From Gemmatimonadota bacterium (GTDB taxonomy: Bacteria > Gemmatimonadota > Gemmatimonadetes > Gemmatimonadales > GWC2-71-9): a stretch of DNA of 8,495 nt. Below the pieces are notes generated by a model. It was not told the origin of the DNA, searched no databases, and was given only the letters and a program-made list of their open reading frames with translations. Position 1 is the stretch's first letter; the number at the start of each line of letters is the position of its first letter. The stretch lies in NCBI GenBank assembly GCA_029859185.1, contig JAOUDR010000096.1, positions 1 to 8,495 on the forward strand. The letters run 5' to 3'. Both the position numbers and the translations under genes were made by a program. Below, one piece after another: positions 1 to 6,189 of the stretch.

Positions 1-2
1 TC

Positions 3-101
3 CTCATCCATTTCGCGTCGGAAACCGCCGTCCTGGGGCTCTCCTCCGCCGTCGGCCCCGACGGGTTGAACCTGCTCGTGCACTACCGGTGGCCGTTTTA
101 G
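3..101 (+). CDS. C-terminal end of an unidentified protein, possibly an outer-membrane beta-barrel (partial)
   Basis: Frame 3 is open from the window edge and ends at a TAG at 99-101. It encodes 32 residues ending LLVHYRWPF. The final strand alternates hydrophobic and polar residues and finishes in Phe. This resembles the aromatic C-terminal signature of Gram-negative outer-membrane barrels recognised by the BAM machinery, but 32 residues are too few to name a family. The other two plus-strand frames do not give a plausible C-terminus: frame 1 stops at 67-69, and frame 2 runs through into the repeat. The gene is convergent with the thioredoxin-like gene, with a 76-bp gap between the two stop codons. 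The barrel reading is inference; that a gene ends here is reasonably likely. Confidence 0.5.
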   Translation, partial: LIHFASETAVLGLSSAVGPDGLNLLVHYRWPF

Positions 102-150
102 GGCGGTCGAGGGCGGTCATGGGCGGTCATGGGCGGTCATGGGCGGCCGC
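101..150. repeat. 10-bp tandem repeat, about 4.6 copies
   Basis: Five consecutive 10-bp units follow the stop codon of the preceding gene: GGGCGGTCGA, three identical copies of GGGCGGTCAT, and GGGCGGCCGC, which matches only at its start. The array lies wholly between two convergent genes. It looks like a short minisatellite that could change copy number by slippage. No function is evident. A 10-bp palindrome, GTAGCGCTAC (167-176), and an 8-bp one, CCCTAGGG (176-183), lie just beyond, at the end of the neighbouring gene. Confidence 0.85.
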
Positions 151-177
151 GAGGATACGCCGCGACGTAGCGCTACC

Positions 178-717
178 CTAGGGAACGAGTGCCAACACCT
201 CACGCAGCGTGGTGGCGCCCCGGTCTTTGGCATACCAGCGCCGTACCTCACGGTACCGGTCTTCCTTGGTCATCGTGTCCTTGTGGGCGCGCACCCACTC
301 CTGCAGGGGCGAGGGACGCGGCCCCCACGCGCCCATCTCGCTGGAGTCCGCATCCAGCGCAATGACGATGGGAATCGAGCGCGTCCCGGCCGTCAGGTAC
401 CGGTCCATGACCGAGGGGTATTCGTCCCGCCGCAGCACGCGCACCTCCACGGCACCCATCACATCCGCGAACTTTGCCAGGATGGGCAGCGTGTTCACGG
501 CATCCCCACACCAGTCTTCGGCAATCACGAGCATGCGGATCGGGATTCGGCGTGGCTCGGCCCATGCGATGGCCCAATCCGGCAGCCGCGCCAGCCGGTA
601 GACATCGGCCCAGAGCCGTCGGTTCTTCTCCGCTTCGGTCACGAACCGCGCGTAGGGCAACGCTTCGTTCCACAGTTGCGCGAAGTCCAGGGCCCCGGGC
701 GACGGCGTGCGATTCAA
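178..717 (-). CDS. Thioredoxin-family protein with a single-cysteine WCGDA active site
   Basis: This 179-residue protein has a thioredoxin-like core. Strand RMLVIAEDW leads to an active-site-like WCGDA (Cys70) at the start of a helix, and a probable cis-proline follows at SIPIVI (Pro116). The second Cys of the usual CxxC is Ala, and there is no other Cys in the protein. Thioredoxin-fold proteins with WCGDA or WCGDC at this point are widespread in bacteria (I recall the Thioredoxin_9 group). With one Cys, a mixed-disulfide or non-redox role is more likely than classical disulfide reduction. No signal peptide is visible, so it should be cytoplasmic. The start chosen is TTG at 717-715, whose last two bases overlap the TGA of the upstream dehydrogenase (TTGA). 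No in-frame ATG or GTG lies between that stop and the core, and no strong ribosome site precedes it, so translational coupling is likely. The frame is open far upstream, but that part is a shadow of the dehydrogenase gene. Confidence 0.8.
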   Translation of the reverse strand: MNRTPSPGALDFAQLWNEALPYARFVTEAEKNRRLWADVYRLARLPDWAIAWAEPRRIPIRMLVIAEDWCGDAVNTLPILAKFADVMGAVEVRVLRRDEYPSVMDRYLTAGTRSIPIVIALDADSSEMGAWGPRPSPLQEWVRAHKDTMTKEDRYREVRRWYAKDRGATTLREVLALVP

Positions 718-1859
718 GTGACGGCTTCGTGGACGATCACGCCACGCTCCGCCAGTCCCTCGATGTAGCGATCGAACGGCATGCCTTCGTAGGCGGTCGT
801 CACGCCCGGACGTCTGACGTGGCCCGCCACCTGGAGCTGCCCGGTGATCGAGAGCGAGTATCCCGTCGTCCGCATCATCGCGCCAATTCCGTGCTGCTCG
901 TCGTAGCGATCGAGCAGGGAAAAACTGACGGTGGACGCCCTTCCACCTCGCGTGCCCGTCACGACGACTCGCAAGGCCACGAGGTCCCGAACCTCGGGCT
1001 GCCGGAGCTTGCGGTCGGCCAGCGCGACGAACAGATCGCGTGGCCGGATGGTAACGCCGCCGACATTCACCTCGGCAACGTCGAGCAACCCGAGCTCCCG
1101 GATCGCCTTGATGATCTCCGCGTGGCCCGGATAGCGCAGCGTCTTGTACTCCATCTCCGGAATGCGTCCCTCGAAGTCCCACGGCATCGTCGAGATCCCT
1201 CCCGCCGTGTGGAACGCTTCGAGGTTCCCTGTGGGTTCCGGGAAGTGCACCGTCTCGATTTCGGATAGGGCCTCGACGCTGACCGGGCGACCGTCACGCA
1301 GAATCCACGAAGGGGCCGTGTAGTAATCCAGCACTCCTTCGAGTGAGTACACCAGCGTGTAGTTGAGGGGTGGCTGGGGATGCTGCGGGAGCCCTCCCAC
1401 GTAGCACCGCACCGTCTCGACCGTGTCGAGCCGCCGGATGCCCTCGGCGGCGAGGATGTTCACCATGCCGGGTGCCAGACCACAGTCGGGCATGATGGAC
1501 ACACCGCGTTCGCGCGCCCGCGCGTCGAGTTGCTGCTGCTCCCGAACGATCGCCGTGTTGCCGCCGAGGTCCGCAAAGTGCACACCGATATCCACGGCGA
1601 TACGCGCCAACGCGCCGTTGAGGTAGTAGGGCAGCGCACTCATGGCCGCCACGTGGCCCTCCATGAGCGCCCGCACCGCGCCGGCATCACGAGCATCGAC
1701 CTTCGCCACACGCAGGCGCGCGCCGCGATCCTGATCGAGAAGGGCAGGGAGGGTCTCCGGTCGCGCGTCGGCGAGGGTTACCTCGGCATCGGTCGTTCGC
1801 AGCAGATCCCACGCGCAGGCCGAACCCTGCAACCCACCACCTAACACCAGCATCCGCAT
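714..1859 (-). CDS. Lysine 6-dehydrogenase-like / saccharopine dehydrogenase-family oxidoreductase
   Basis: The 381-residue product begins with a Rossmann nucleotide-binding motif GGGLQG (7-12). Further family signatures are ADLGGN (96-101), PDCGLAPGMVN (124-134), YVGGLP (153-158), YSLEGVLDYY (171-180), EAFHTAGG (214-221) and, further on, EYKTLRYPGHAE. These match the saccharopine dehydrogenase superfamily. From memory they resemble most closely the L-lysine 6-dehydrogenase of Geobacillus, of about the same length, which oxidises the epsilon-amino group of lysine with NAD to give 2-aminoadipate 6-semialdehyde. A saccharopine-reductase role or another amino acid substrate cannot be excluded. 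The start is the ATG at 1859, 8 nt after a GGAG ribosome site. A second ATG two codons later is less well spaced. The upstream extension of the frame crosses the divergent promoter region and is not coding. The gene heads a two-gene unit with the thioredoxin-like gene and is divergent from the tetR-type gene. Confidence 0.85.
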   Translation of the reverse strand: MRMLVLGGGLQGSACAWDLLRTTDAEVTLADARPETLPALLDQDRGARLRVAKVDARDAGAVRALMEGHVAAMSALPYYLNGALARIAVDIGVHFADLGGNTAIVREQQQLDARARERGVSIMPDCGLAPGMVNILAAEGIRRLDTVETVRCYVGGLPQHPQPPLNYTLVYSLEGVLDYYTAPSWILRDGRPVSVEALSEIETVHFPEPTGNLEAFHTAGGISTMPWDFEGRIPEMEYKTLRYPGHAEIIKAIRELGLLDVAEVNVGGVTIRPRDLFVALADRKLRQPEVRDLVALRVVVTGTRGGRASTVSFSLLDRYDEQHGIGAMMRTTGYSLSITGQLQVAGHVRRPGVTTAYEGMPFDRYIEGLAERGVIVHEAVT

Positions 1860-1963
1860 GTGGTTTGCTCCGTTGTCGTCCGAGTGATCGGGGCGCGAAA
1901 GATAGACGACCCGTCCAATCCCCGGAACGGGCACTTGAGACCCATCGGCTGGGGGTGTATCGT
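1860..1963. promoter_or_regulatory. Divergent intergenic region with candidate promoter and operator
   Basis: This 104-bp gap separates the start of the lysine-dehydrogenase-like gene (-) from that of the TetR-type gene (+), so it must hold promoters for both. A GGAG at 1868-1871 (read on -) serves the dehydrogenase, and a GGGGGT run at 1951-1956 serves the regulator. Inside lies an imperfect inverted repeat, CCCGT (1910-1914) and ACGGG (1927-1931), with the inner bases CC/GGA partly extending it. It is a possible TetR operator. On the minus strand TATCTT is a poor -10 candidate and has no convincing -35. The region's role follows from gene orientation; the individual sites are weak. Confidence 0.45.
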
Positions 1964-2641
1964 GTGCACGCCTTGACCCCACCCGACCTTCCGCCGCGCG
2001 CTCCCACGCGACACCCGCGCTCTTCGAGCCAGACCCGCGACCGGCTTGCCCGCGCGGCGCTGGACCTGTTCACGACCCGCGGCTACCACGAGACCACGAC
2101 GCCGCTCATCGCGGCCCGGGCCGGGGTGGCCGAGGGCACCATCTACCGCCACTTCCCGAGCAAGGAGGATCTCCTCAACGAGGTCTTCCGCGCCGGCGTC
2201 CGCGCGTTTCTCGAGCCCGTGAAGGCGTCGGACCCAATACAGCCCTGCCGGGAGCGGCTCGACGGCATTGCGACGCGATGGACCGCGATCGCCGCCGCGA
2301 ATCCCGCGCTCGTCCGGCTCGTCTTCGACCAGACGTTGACACGCCTGCTGGACGAGCGCAGCCGGGCCGCGCTCCGTGACCTGCGTGGTCAGATCGAGCA
2401 GGCCATGGCGGGCGGGAAGGCCGCGGGCCACGTCCGACGCGGTGGGGCAGACCTCTGGACCGAAGTCTGGCTGCGACTCATCCTGCTCACCCTCGAACGC
2501 GTTGCCGGCGGGCAATGGCAGCCGGGCGACGCGGCAACGACGCAGGTCCGTCGCGCTGCGTGGGACGCGATCCGCGTCGAGGTGCAAACGGACACGGATG
2601 GGGCTACCATTCACGACCCAGCATCCGGAGAGCTTCCGTGA
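1964..2641 (+). CDS. TetR/AcrR-family transcriptional regulator
   Basis: The 225-residue product carries a classic N-terminal TetR DNA-binding domain at about residues 24-71: AALDLFTTRGYHETTT, then IAARAGVAEGTIYRHF, then PSKEDLL. The GTIYRHF recognition helix is textbook. The C-terminal ligand-binding and dimerisation domain (about 80-225) is helical and diverges too much to predict its effector. The GTG at 1964 is chosen because GGGGGT lies 7 nt upstream and because the preceding in-frame residues are low-complexity translation of the intergenic region. GTG 1955 and TTG 1973 are alternatives. The stop overlaps the start of the symporter gene (GTGA), so the two are co-transcribed and probably translationally coupled. 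TetR proteins of this size usually repress their own operon and divergent neighbours, so control of the symporter and perhaps the divergent dehydrogenase is a reasonable inference. Confidence 0.9.
   Translation: MHALTPPDLPPRAPTRHPRSSSQTRDRLARAALDLFTTRGYHETTTPLIAARAGVAEGTIYRHFPSKEDLLNEVFRAGVRAFLEPVKASDPIQPCRERLDGIATRWTAIAAANPALVRLVFDQTLTRLLDERSRAALRDLRGQIEQAMAGGKAAGHVRRGGADLWTEVWLRLILLTLERVAGGQWQPGDAATTQVRRAAWDAIRVEVQTDTDGATIHDPASGELP
2627..2632 (+). promoter_or_regulatory. Ribosome binding site for the symporter gene
   Basis: GGAGAG lies inside the last codons of the TetR-type gene. The GGAG core ends 7 nt before the GTG at 2638-2640. It decides the symporter start, because the open frame continues upstream within the regulator gene and no ATG lies near the first membrane helix. 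Confidence 0.7.
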
Positions 2642-3987
2642 CAGGATCGACGTCCCCGCGCGACGCATGGGGCACCCGCGCCGGTTTCATCCTCGCCGCC
2701 GTCGGCTCGGCCGTGGGCCTCGGCAACATGTGGCGGTTCGCATACAAGGCCTCCGAGGGTGGTGGCGCCGCGTTCGTACTCGTGTACCTGGCGATCGTAG
2801 CCCTGGTCGGGATCCCGTTGATGACCTCGGAGTTCATCATCGGACGACTCGCCCAGGAATCCCCGGCCCGTGCCGTGCGACGCCTCGGCGGCCCCGCGTG
2901 GGCACCGCTCGGCTGGCTGTTCGTGCTGTGTGGACTTGGGATTCTCGCGTACTACTCCGTCATCGCCGGTTGGACGATGCGCTACGCCATCGACGCCATC
3001 CGGAACGCGATCCCGTCGGACACCGGCGCCTACTTCGGCGAGGTCTCACAGGGCGTCGATGCCGCGCTCTATCACCTCGTGTTCATGATCCTCACGATTA
3101 CCGTCGTGGCAGGGGGAGTAAAGGGCGGGCTCGAGCGGGCCAATCTGATCATGATGCCGCTCATGTTTCTCATCCTCATCAGCCTCGCGATCTGGGCCGT
3201 CACGCTGCCGAACGGGGCGGGCGGATACGCGTACTACCTGCGCCCCGACGTGAGCAAGCTGCTCGACCGCGACATCCTGACCGCCGCCGCCGGCCAGTCG
3301 TTCTTCTCGCTGAGCCTGGGTATGGGCGCGCTCATGACGTACGCGTCGTATCTCCAGTCCAAGGAGAATCTCGCCCGCGAGGCAGTGACGGTCGCCCTCT
3401 CGGATTTCGGGGTGGCGTTCACCTCGGGGCTGGTCGTCTTCCCGGTGATCTTCAGTTTCGGATTGCTGGATCAGGTCGGGGAGAGCACGGTCGGCGCTCT
3501 GTTCATCGCCTTGCCCGCGGGCTTCGATCAGTTGGGACGCGCCGGAGACTACGTAGACACGGCGTTCTTCGTGATGCTGTTGTTCGCGGCACTCACCTCG
3601 GCCATCTCTCTGCTCGAGGTCGTGGTCGCCGCGCTCGTGGACGGCTTGCACATGCGTCGCCGTGACGCGGCGATCTTCGCGGGATTCGTGATTGCGGTTC
3701 TCGGCCTCCCCGCGGCGTTCAACACCACGTTCCTCGGCAACCTCGACGCACTGGTAGGTCAGTTCCTGCTCATGGTTGGTGGCCTGTTCACCGCCTTCCT
3801 CGTTGGCTACCGCCTGCTGCCCGCGGCGGATGCGGAACTCGCCAAGGGAATGCCGAACGCCGGTATGCGACGCGTCTGGGCCTCCCTCGTGCGCTATGTC
3901 GCGCCCGTCGTGCTCATCATCGTGCTGGCATTCCTCACGGGACCGACGTGGGATGCGGTCGTGGGGCTTGTCACGTACGCGAGGTAG
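2638..3987 (+). CDS. Sodium-dependent amino acid symporter, NSS (SNF) family, MhsT/LeuT-like
   Basis: This 449-residue polytopic inner-membrane protein belongs to the neurotransmitter:sodium symporter family, which imports amino acids with sodium. Helix 1 has the family signature GSAVGLGNMWRF (23-34) followed by EGGGAAF. Unwound helix 6 reads FFSLSLGMGALMTYASY (from 222), and helix 8 reads FAALTSAIS, where Thr320 and Ser321 match the LeuT sodium-2 ligands Thr354 and Ser355. Gly23, Val26 and Asn30 match LeuT Gly20, Val23 and Asn27. The length is close to MhsT (about 450 residues, 11 helices), not LeuT (about 510). Ser224 and Met229 replace LeuT Thr254 and Phe259, as I recall for MhsT, which takes bulky hydrophobic amino acids. 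The exact substrate cannot be read from sequence. The GTG start overlaps the TetR stop. The gene ends in tandem in-frame stops, TAG TAG. Confidence 0.93.
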   Translation: MTGSTSPRDAWGTRAGFILAAVGSAVGLGNMWRFAYKASEGGGAAFVLVYLAIVALVGIPLMTSEFIIGRLAQESPARAVRRLGGPAWAPLGWLFVLCGLGILAYYSVIAGWTMRYAIDAIRNAIPSDTGAYFGEVSQGVDAALYHLVFMILTITVVAGGVKGGLERANLIMMPLMFLILISLAIWAVTLPNGAGGYAYYLRPDVSKLLDRDILTAAAGQSFFSLSLGMGALMTYASYLQSKENLAREAVTVALSDFGVAFTSGLVVFPVIFSFGLLDQVGESTVGALFIALPAGFDQLGRAGDYVDTAFFVMLLFAALTSAISLLEVVVAALVDGLHMRRRDAAIFAGFVIAVLGLPAAFNTTFLGNLDALVGQFLLMVGGLFTAFLVGYRLLPAADAELAKGMPNAGMRRVWASLVRYVAPVVLIIVLAFLTGPTWDAVVGLVTYAR

Positions 3988-4021
3988 TAGGCGGTAGGTG
4001 GCGGGCGTGAGGTGGTAGGGT

Positions 4022-4177
4022 AGAAGGCGAGACGGCGAGACGGCGAGACGGCAAGCGGACGTCGAGGCTTGGGGAGAAAGGGAGGTGCCATCCGGGTCTG
4101 GTCCCCGATGGCACCTCTGCTTTCCCCTCAGACCTCCAAACTGCTTGCCGTCTCGCCGTCTTGCCGTCTCGCCGTCT
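4022..4177. repeat. Large nested imperfect palindrome with 8-bp repeat arms (possible bidirectional terminator or mobile intergenic repeat)
   Basis: The 200-bp gap between two convergent genes is filled by a nested palindrome. Outer arms 4026-4056 and 4143-4173 are reverse complements over 31 bp with one mismatch (at 4162). They extend to 4022 and 4177 with one more. Each arm is built of 8-bp units: GAGACGGC three times on the left, GCCGTCTC/T four times on the right. Inside is a second hairpin (4083-4116). A transcript from either side would fold into a very strong stem. Neither exit has the U-run of a classical intrinsic terminator, so a REP-like or other dispersed intergenic repeat is as likely. 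The 35 bases from 3988 to the left arm are rich in GGTAGG/GGTGG-like motifs, with no other feature seen. Confidence 0.8.
4072..4127. terminator. Inner hairpin of the convergent intergenic palindrome
   Basis: AGGTGCCATC (4083-4092) and GATGGCACCT (4107-4116) are a perfect 10-bp inverted repeat. Another 3 bp, GGG (4094-4096) with CCC (4103-4105), lie around a 6-nt loop. The stem continues outward with small bulges: GAAAG (4076-4080) with CTTTC (4120-4124), and GGG (4072-4074) with CCC (4125-4127). It sits between two convergent stop codons, where a shared terminator is expected. A T-run is lacking, so terminator function is an inference. Confidence 0.5.
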
Positions 4178-4187
4178 GACCGGACGC

Positions 4188-4940
4188 CTACCTCCCGAGT
4201 TCTTTCTCCAAGAACCCCACGATATCTCGCCACGCCGCCGCCGCGCTCTCGGCAGGTTCCCTGGTGCGCAGAAAGGCGTGGCCCGCACCCGGATAGATCG
4301 TCTTCATGTACGTCTTCCCAGCAGCGGCCATCGCCTGCTCTGTCTCGGGAATGCCCGCGTTGATCCGCGCGTCGTTTTGGCCATAGACGCCGAAGACGGG
4401 CGCGCCGATCCTGGTCACGTCCGCGGCGTTGGGACCGCTCCCATAGCAGACGACCGCGGCCCTGAGAGCCGGATTGTTGGTCGCGTACCGGAAGCTCTGC
4501 GAACCGCCCCAGCAAAACCCCACCACGCCCACTGCATCTGCGCGGACGGCCTGCACGGTGCGAAGGAACGTGTACGTGGCATCCAAGTCGGTGGTGATGG
4601 AGTCCGGCGGGAGCCCGCTCAGGGCTCGCCGCACGTCGTCCTGCGCGGCTGTTCCACCGCGGCGCGAGAGCAAGTCGGGAGCGATGGCCACGAACCCGGC
4701 CGTCGCCAGGCTGTCCGCTACGGTCTGGATCCAGTCCGTCATCCCGCGGTTCTCGTGAATCACGATCACTGCCGGCGCCGGGTCCGGCCGCTCGGGGAAG
4801 GCCAGGTAGGCGAGGACGGAGTCCCCGCCGGCACCCGCGTACTTCACCCACTCCCCGTGGATGTCCGCGGGACGTGAGACGGGAACGGCGGCGGCCACCA
4901 CGAGCCCGATCGCCGCCAGTGACGTGATGCGCGCAATCAT
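4188..4940 (-). CDS. Exported dienelactone hydrolase-family alpha/beta hydrolase
   Basis: The 250-residue product has the dienelactone hydrolase fold and catalytic set. Nucleophile Cys143 lies in GFCWGG (141-146), Asp190 in VYGQND, and His221 in PGAGHAF. The conserved Glu63 lies in IHENRG, which in characterised dienelactone hydrolases interacts with the nucleophile. These enzymes hydrolyse lactones or esters; dienelactone itself is only one possible substrate. Residues 1 to about 24 (MIARITSLAAIGLVVAAAVPVSRPA) form a probable Sec signal peptide, so the enzyme is probably periplasmic, whereas the catabolic enzymes are cytoplasmic. The ATG start at 4940 follows a strong GGGAGGA site. The frame extends upstream of it, but only over the intergenic gap and the end of the next gene. 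It lies 67 bp downstream of the PQQ-type dehydrogenase gene on the same strand and is probably the last gene of that operon. Its stop is 10 bp from the intergenic palindrome. Confidence 0.88.
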   Translation of the reverse strand: MIARITSLAAIGLVVAAAVPVSRPADIHGEWVKYAGAGGDSVLAYLAFPERPDPAPAVIVIHENRGMTDWIQTVADSLATAGFVAIAPDLLSRRGGTAAQDDVRRALSGLPPDSITTDLDATYTFLRTVQAVRADAVGVVGFCWGGSQSFRYATNNPALRAAVVCYGSGPNAADVTRIGAPVFGVYGQNDARINAGIPETEQAMAAAGKTYMKTIYPGAGHAFLRTREPAESAAAAWRDIVGFLEKELGR

Positions 4941-4944
4941 TGTG

Positions 4945-4951
4945 TCCTCCC
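4945..4951 (-). promoter_or_regulatory. Ribosome binding site for the hydrolase gene
   Basis: On the minus strand GGGAGGA ends 4 nt before the ATG at 4940. This near-perfect Shine-Dalgarno sequence fixes the start directly before the signal peptide. The rest of the 67-bp gap (4952-5007) shows no clear promoter or terminator. Confidence 0.75.
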
Positions 4952-5007
4952 TGTGCGTTGGAACATGTCGAACCGATCGAGTCGTCCGGTGCTGGGGCGG
5001 GACGCGA

Positions 5008-6189
5008 TCAGGGTGCCGGCTGGTCTCCGATCCACCACACACGGTAGATCTGGTCAGCGAAGTCGTCGGAGATGAGCAAGGCGCCATCGGGAGCCACGAT
5101 CACGTCTACCGGCCGTCCCCACCAACGCCGTCCAACCTGCCATCCCGCCACGAAATCCTCCGGCTCGCCCGCGGGTTCACCGTCGTTCAGCGGCACCCGA
5201 ACGACCTTGTAGCCCGTCGGGAACGACCGATCCCACGATCCGTGGAGGGCGACGTACAGGTCGCCGCGGAACTCTTCCGGGAATCGCGCGCCGGTGTAGA
5301 AGGCGAGGCCGAGTGGCGCACTGTGCGCTGGGAATGTCACAATGGGCCCGATGGCCTCGCCACAGCGGGTCGCGGTTTCCGCGTACTCGGGATTGGGCGT
5401 GCCGGGCAGGTAGCACTGCGGCCAGCCATACCACCCACCCGATGCGATGACGTTCACCCGGTCGGGCGGCAGATCGTCCCCCAAACGGTCACGGTCGTTG
5501 TTCGTGGCCCACAGGGCGCCGGTCACGGGGTCTCGCGCCAAACCCACCGCGTTCCGTAGACCGGTGGCGTAGAGGCTTTCGCCCGATCCATCCAGATCGT
5601 ACCGGACGATCGCGGCGCGTCGGGGATCACGCTCATCGCAGAGGTTGCAGCTCGAGCCGATCGAGACCAACAGGGTGTCGTCGAGCAGATGGATCGTCCG
5701 GGACGTGTGGTTGCCACCGGTCGGCAGCCCATCAACGACCACTTCGAGTCGATCATCCGGTGGCACCAGTCGGATCACGCGGTGCTCTTCGGCGATGTAC
5801 AGGGTGTCGCCGCGGAAGGCGAGGCCGTGGGGACCACGCAGCCCGTCCACGACGGGCCTGACGCGGTCCGCCCGCCCGTCCGCATCGGCATCGGGCAACG
5901 CCACGACACGGCCCAGGCGGGAGAGCGACGCGTACACCGCGCCGTCGGGCCCTCGGGCCATCATCCGAACGCCATCGAGCTCGTCGGCAAACACCGCCAC
6001 CCGGAACCCGCGCCGGACCACGAGCGCGTTGCCACCGAGGCGCTGCATGACGTAGAGCGAGTCGGCGGCGGCTCCCGAATCAACTCCGCGCGGAGAGTCG
6101 GGCACGCAGCCGGCGAGGAGGAGTGGGAGGAGTGGCACAACGGGAAGGAGCCCTCTGCCACTCCTCCCTCCCCTCCGCTCAGTCCGCAT
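5008..6189 (-). CDS. PQQ-type sugar/sorbosone dehydrogenase-like beta-propeller lipoprotein
   Basis: The 393-residue product starts with a basic segment and a hydrophobic stretch ending in the lipobox LLAGC (Cys28), so it is an exported lipoprotein. The mature part is a six-bladed-propeller protein of the soluble glucose/sorbosone dehydrogenase family. It has GPHGLAF (119-125, His121 a likely catalytic His), GNHTSRT (159-165), GSSCNLCDERDPRR (178-191), GLRNAVGLA (210-218), NDRDRLGDDLPPD (231-243) and GWYGWPQC (252-259). Relatives oxidise sugars or aldehydes in the periplasm using PQQ and calcium, passing electrons to the respiratory chain. The substrate is unknown, and some relatives have no proven activity. 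The ATG at 6189 is preferred. GTG codons at 6198 and 6195 are possible and only add residues before the signal peptide. The start overlaps the end of the E1 alpha gene by 11 bp, so coupling is likely. Confidence 0.85.
   Translation of the reverse strand: MRTERRGGRSGRGLLPVVPLLPLLLAGCVPDSPRGVDSGAAADSLYVMQRLGGNALVVRRGFRVAVFADELDGVRMMARGPDGAVYASLSRLGRVVALPDADADGRADRVRPVVDGLRGPHGLAFRGDTLYIAEEHRVIRLVPPDDRLEVVVDGLPTGGNHTSRTIHLLDDTLLVSIGSSCNLCDERDPRRAAIVRYDLDGSGESLYATGLRNAVGLARDPVTGALWATNNDRDRLGDDLPPDRVNVIASGGWYGWPQCYLPGTPNPEYAETATRCGEAIGPIVTFPAHSAPLGLAFYTGARFPEEFRGDLYVALHGSWDRSFPTGYKVVRVPLNDGEPAGEPEDFVAGWQVGRRWWGRPVDVIVAPDGALLISDDFADQIYRVWWIGDQPAP
6125..6168. repeat. Perfect 13-bp inverted repeat at a gene junction
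   Basis: GGGAGGAGTGGCA (6125-6137) and its exact complement TGCCACTCCTCCC (6156-6168) flank an 18-nt spacer. It lies 10 bp past the stop of the E1 alpha gene, inside the signal-peptide codons of the following dehydrogenase gene (about residues 8-22). In the mRNA it would form a stable GC-rich hairpin shortly after the start codon. No T-run follows, so it is not a standard terminator. It may modulate expression of the downstream gene relative to the upstream one, or be chance in a sequence constrained to encode Arg/Gly and Leu/Pro runs. Confidence 0.6.

Noticed and set aside
252..405. GGTACCGGTC occurring twice (252-261 and 396-405)
   Set aside because: Both copies lie within the thioredoxin-like gene and encode Asp-Arg-Tyr in frame, so shared codon choice explains them.
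1841..2668. A 275-codon minus-strand open frame opposite the TetR gene
   Set aside because: It is antisense to a clear TetR helix-turn-helix gene and extends into the divergent promoter region; no family features.
2376..3665. A 429-codon plus-strand open frame overlapping the TetR and symporter genes
   Set aside because: It is Arg/Gly/Pro-rich with no domain, while the same stretch in other frames encodes two clear families.
4022..4177. CRISPR array
   Set aside because: The repeated octamers are contiguous with no spacers and are inverted between the arms, unlike direct repeats separated by unique spacers.
4022..4177. Insertion sequence ends
   Set aside because: No transposase frame lies between the arms (only about 86 bp), and no flanking target duplication was found by eye. 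A non-autonomous element remains possible.
3046..4851. A 601-codon minus-strand open frame across the symporter gene and intergenic palindrome
   Set aside because: It is antisense to a clear NSS symporter and out of frame with a clear hydrolase. The composition is highly charged and low-complexity, as expected of a shadow frame in high-GC DNA.
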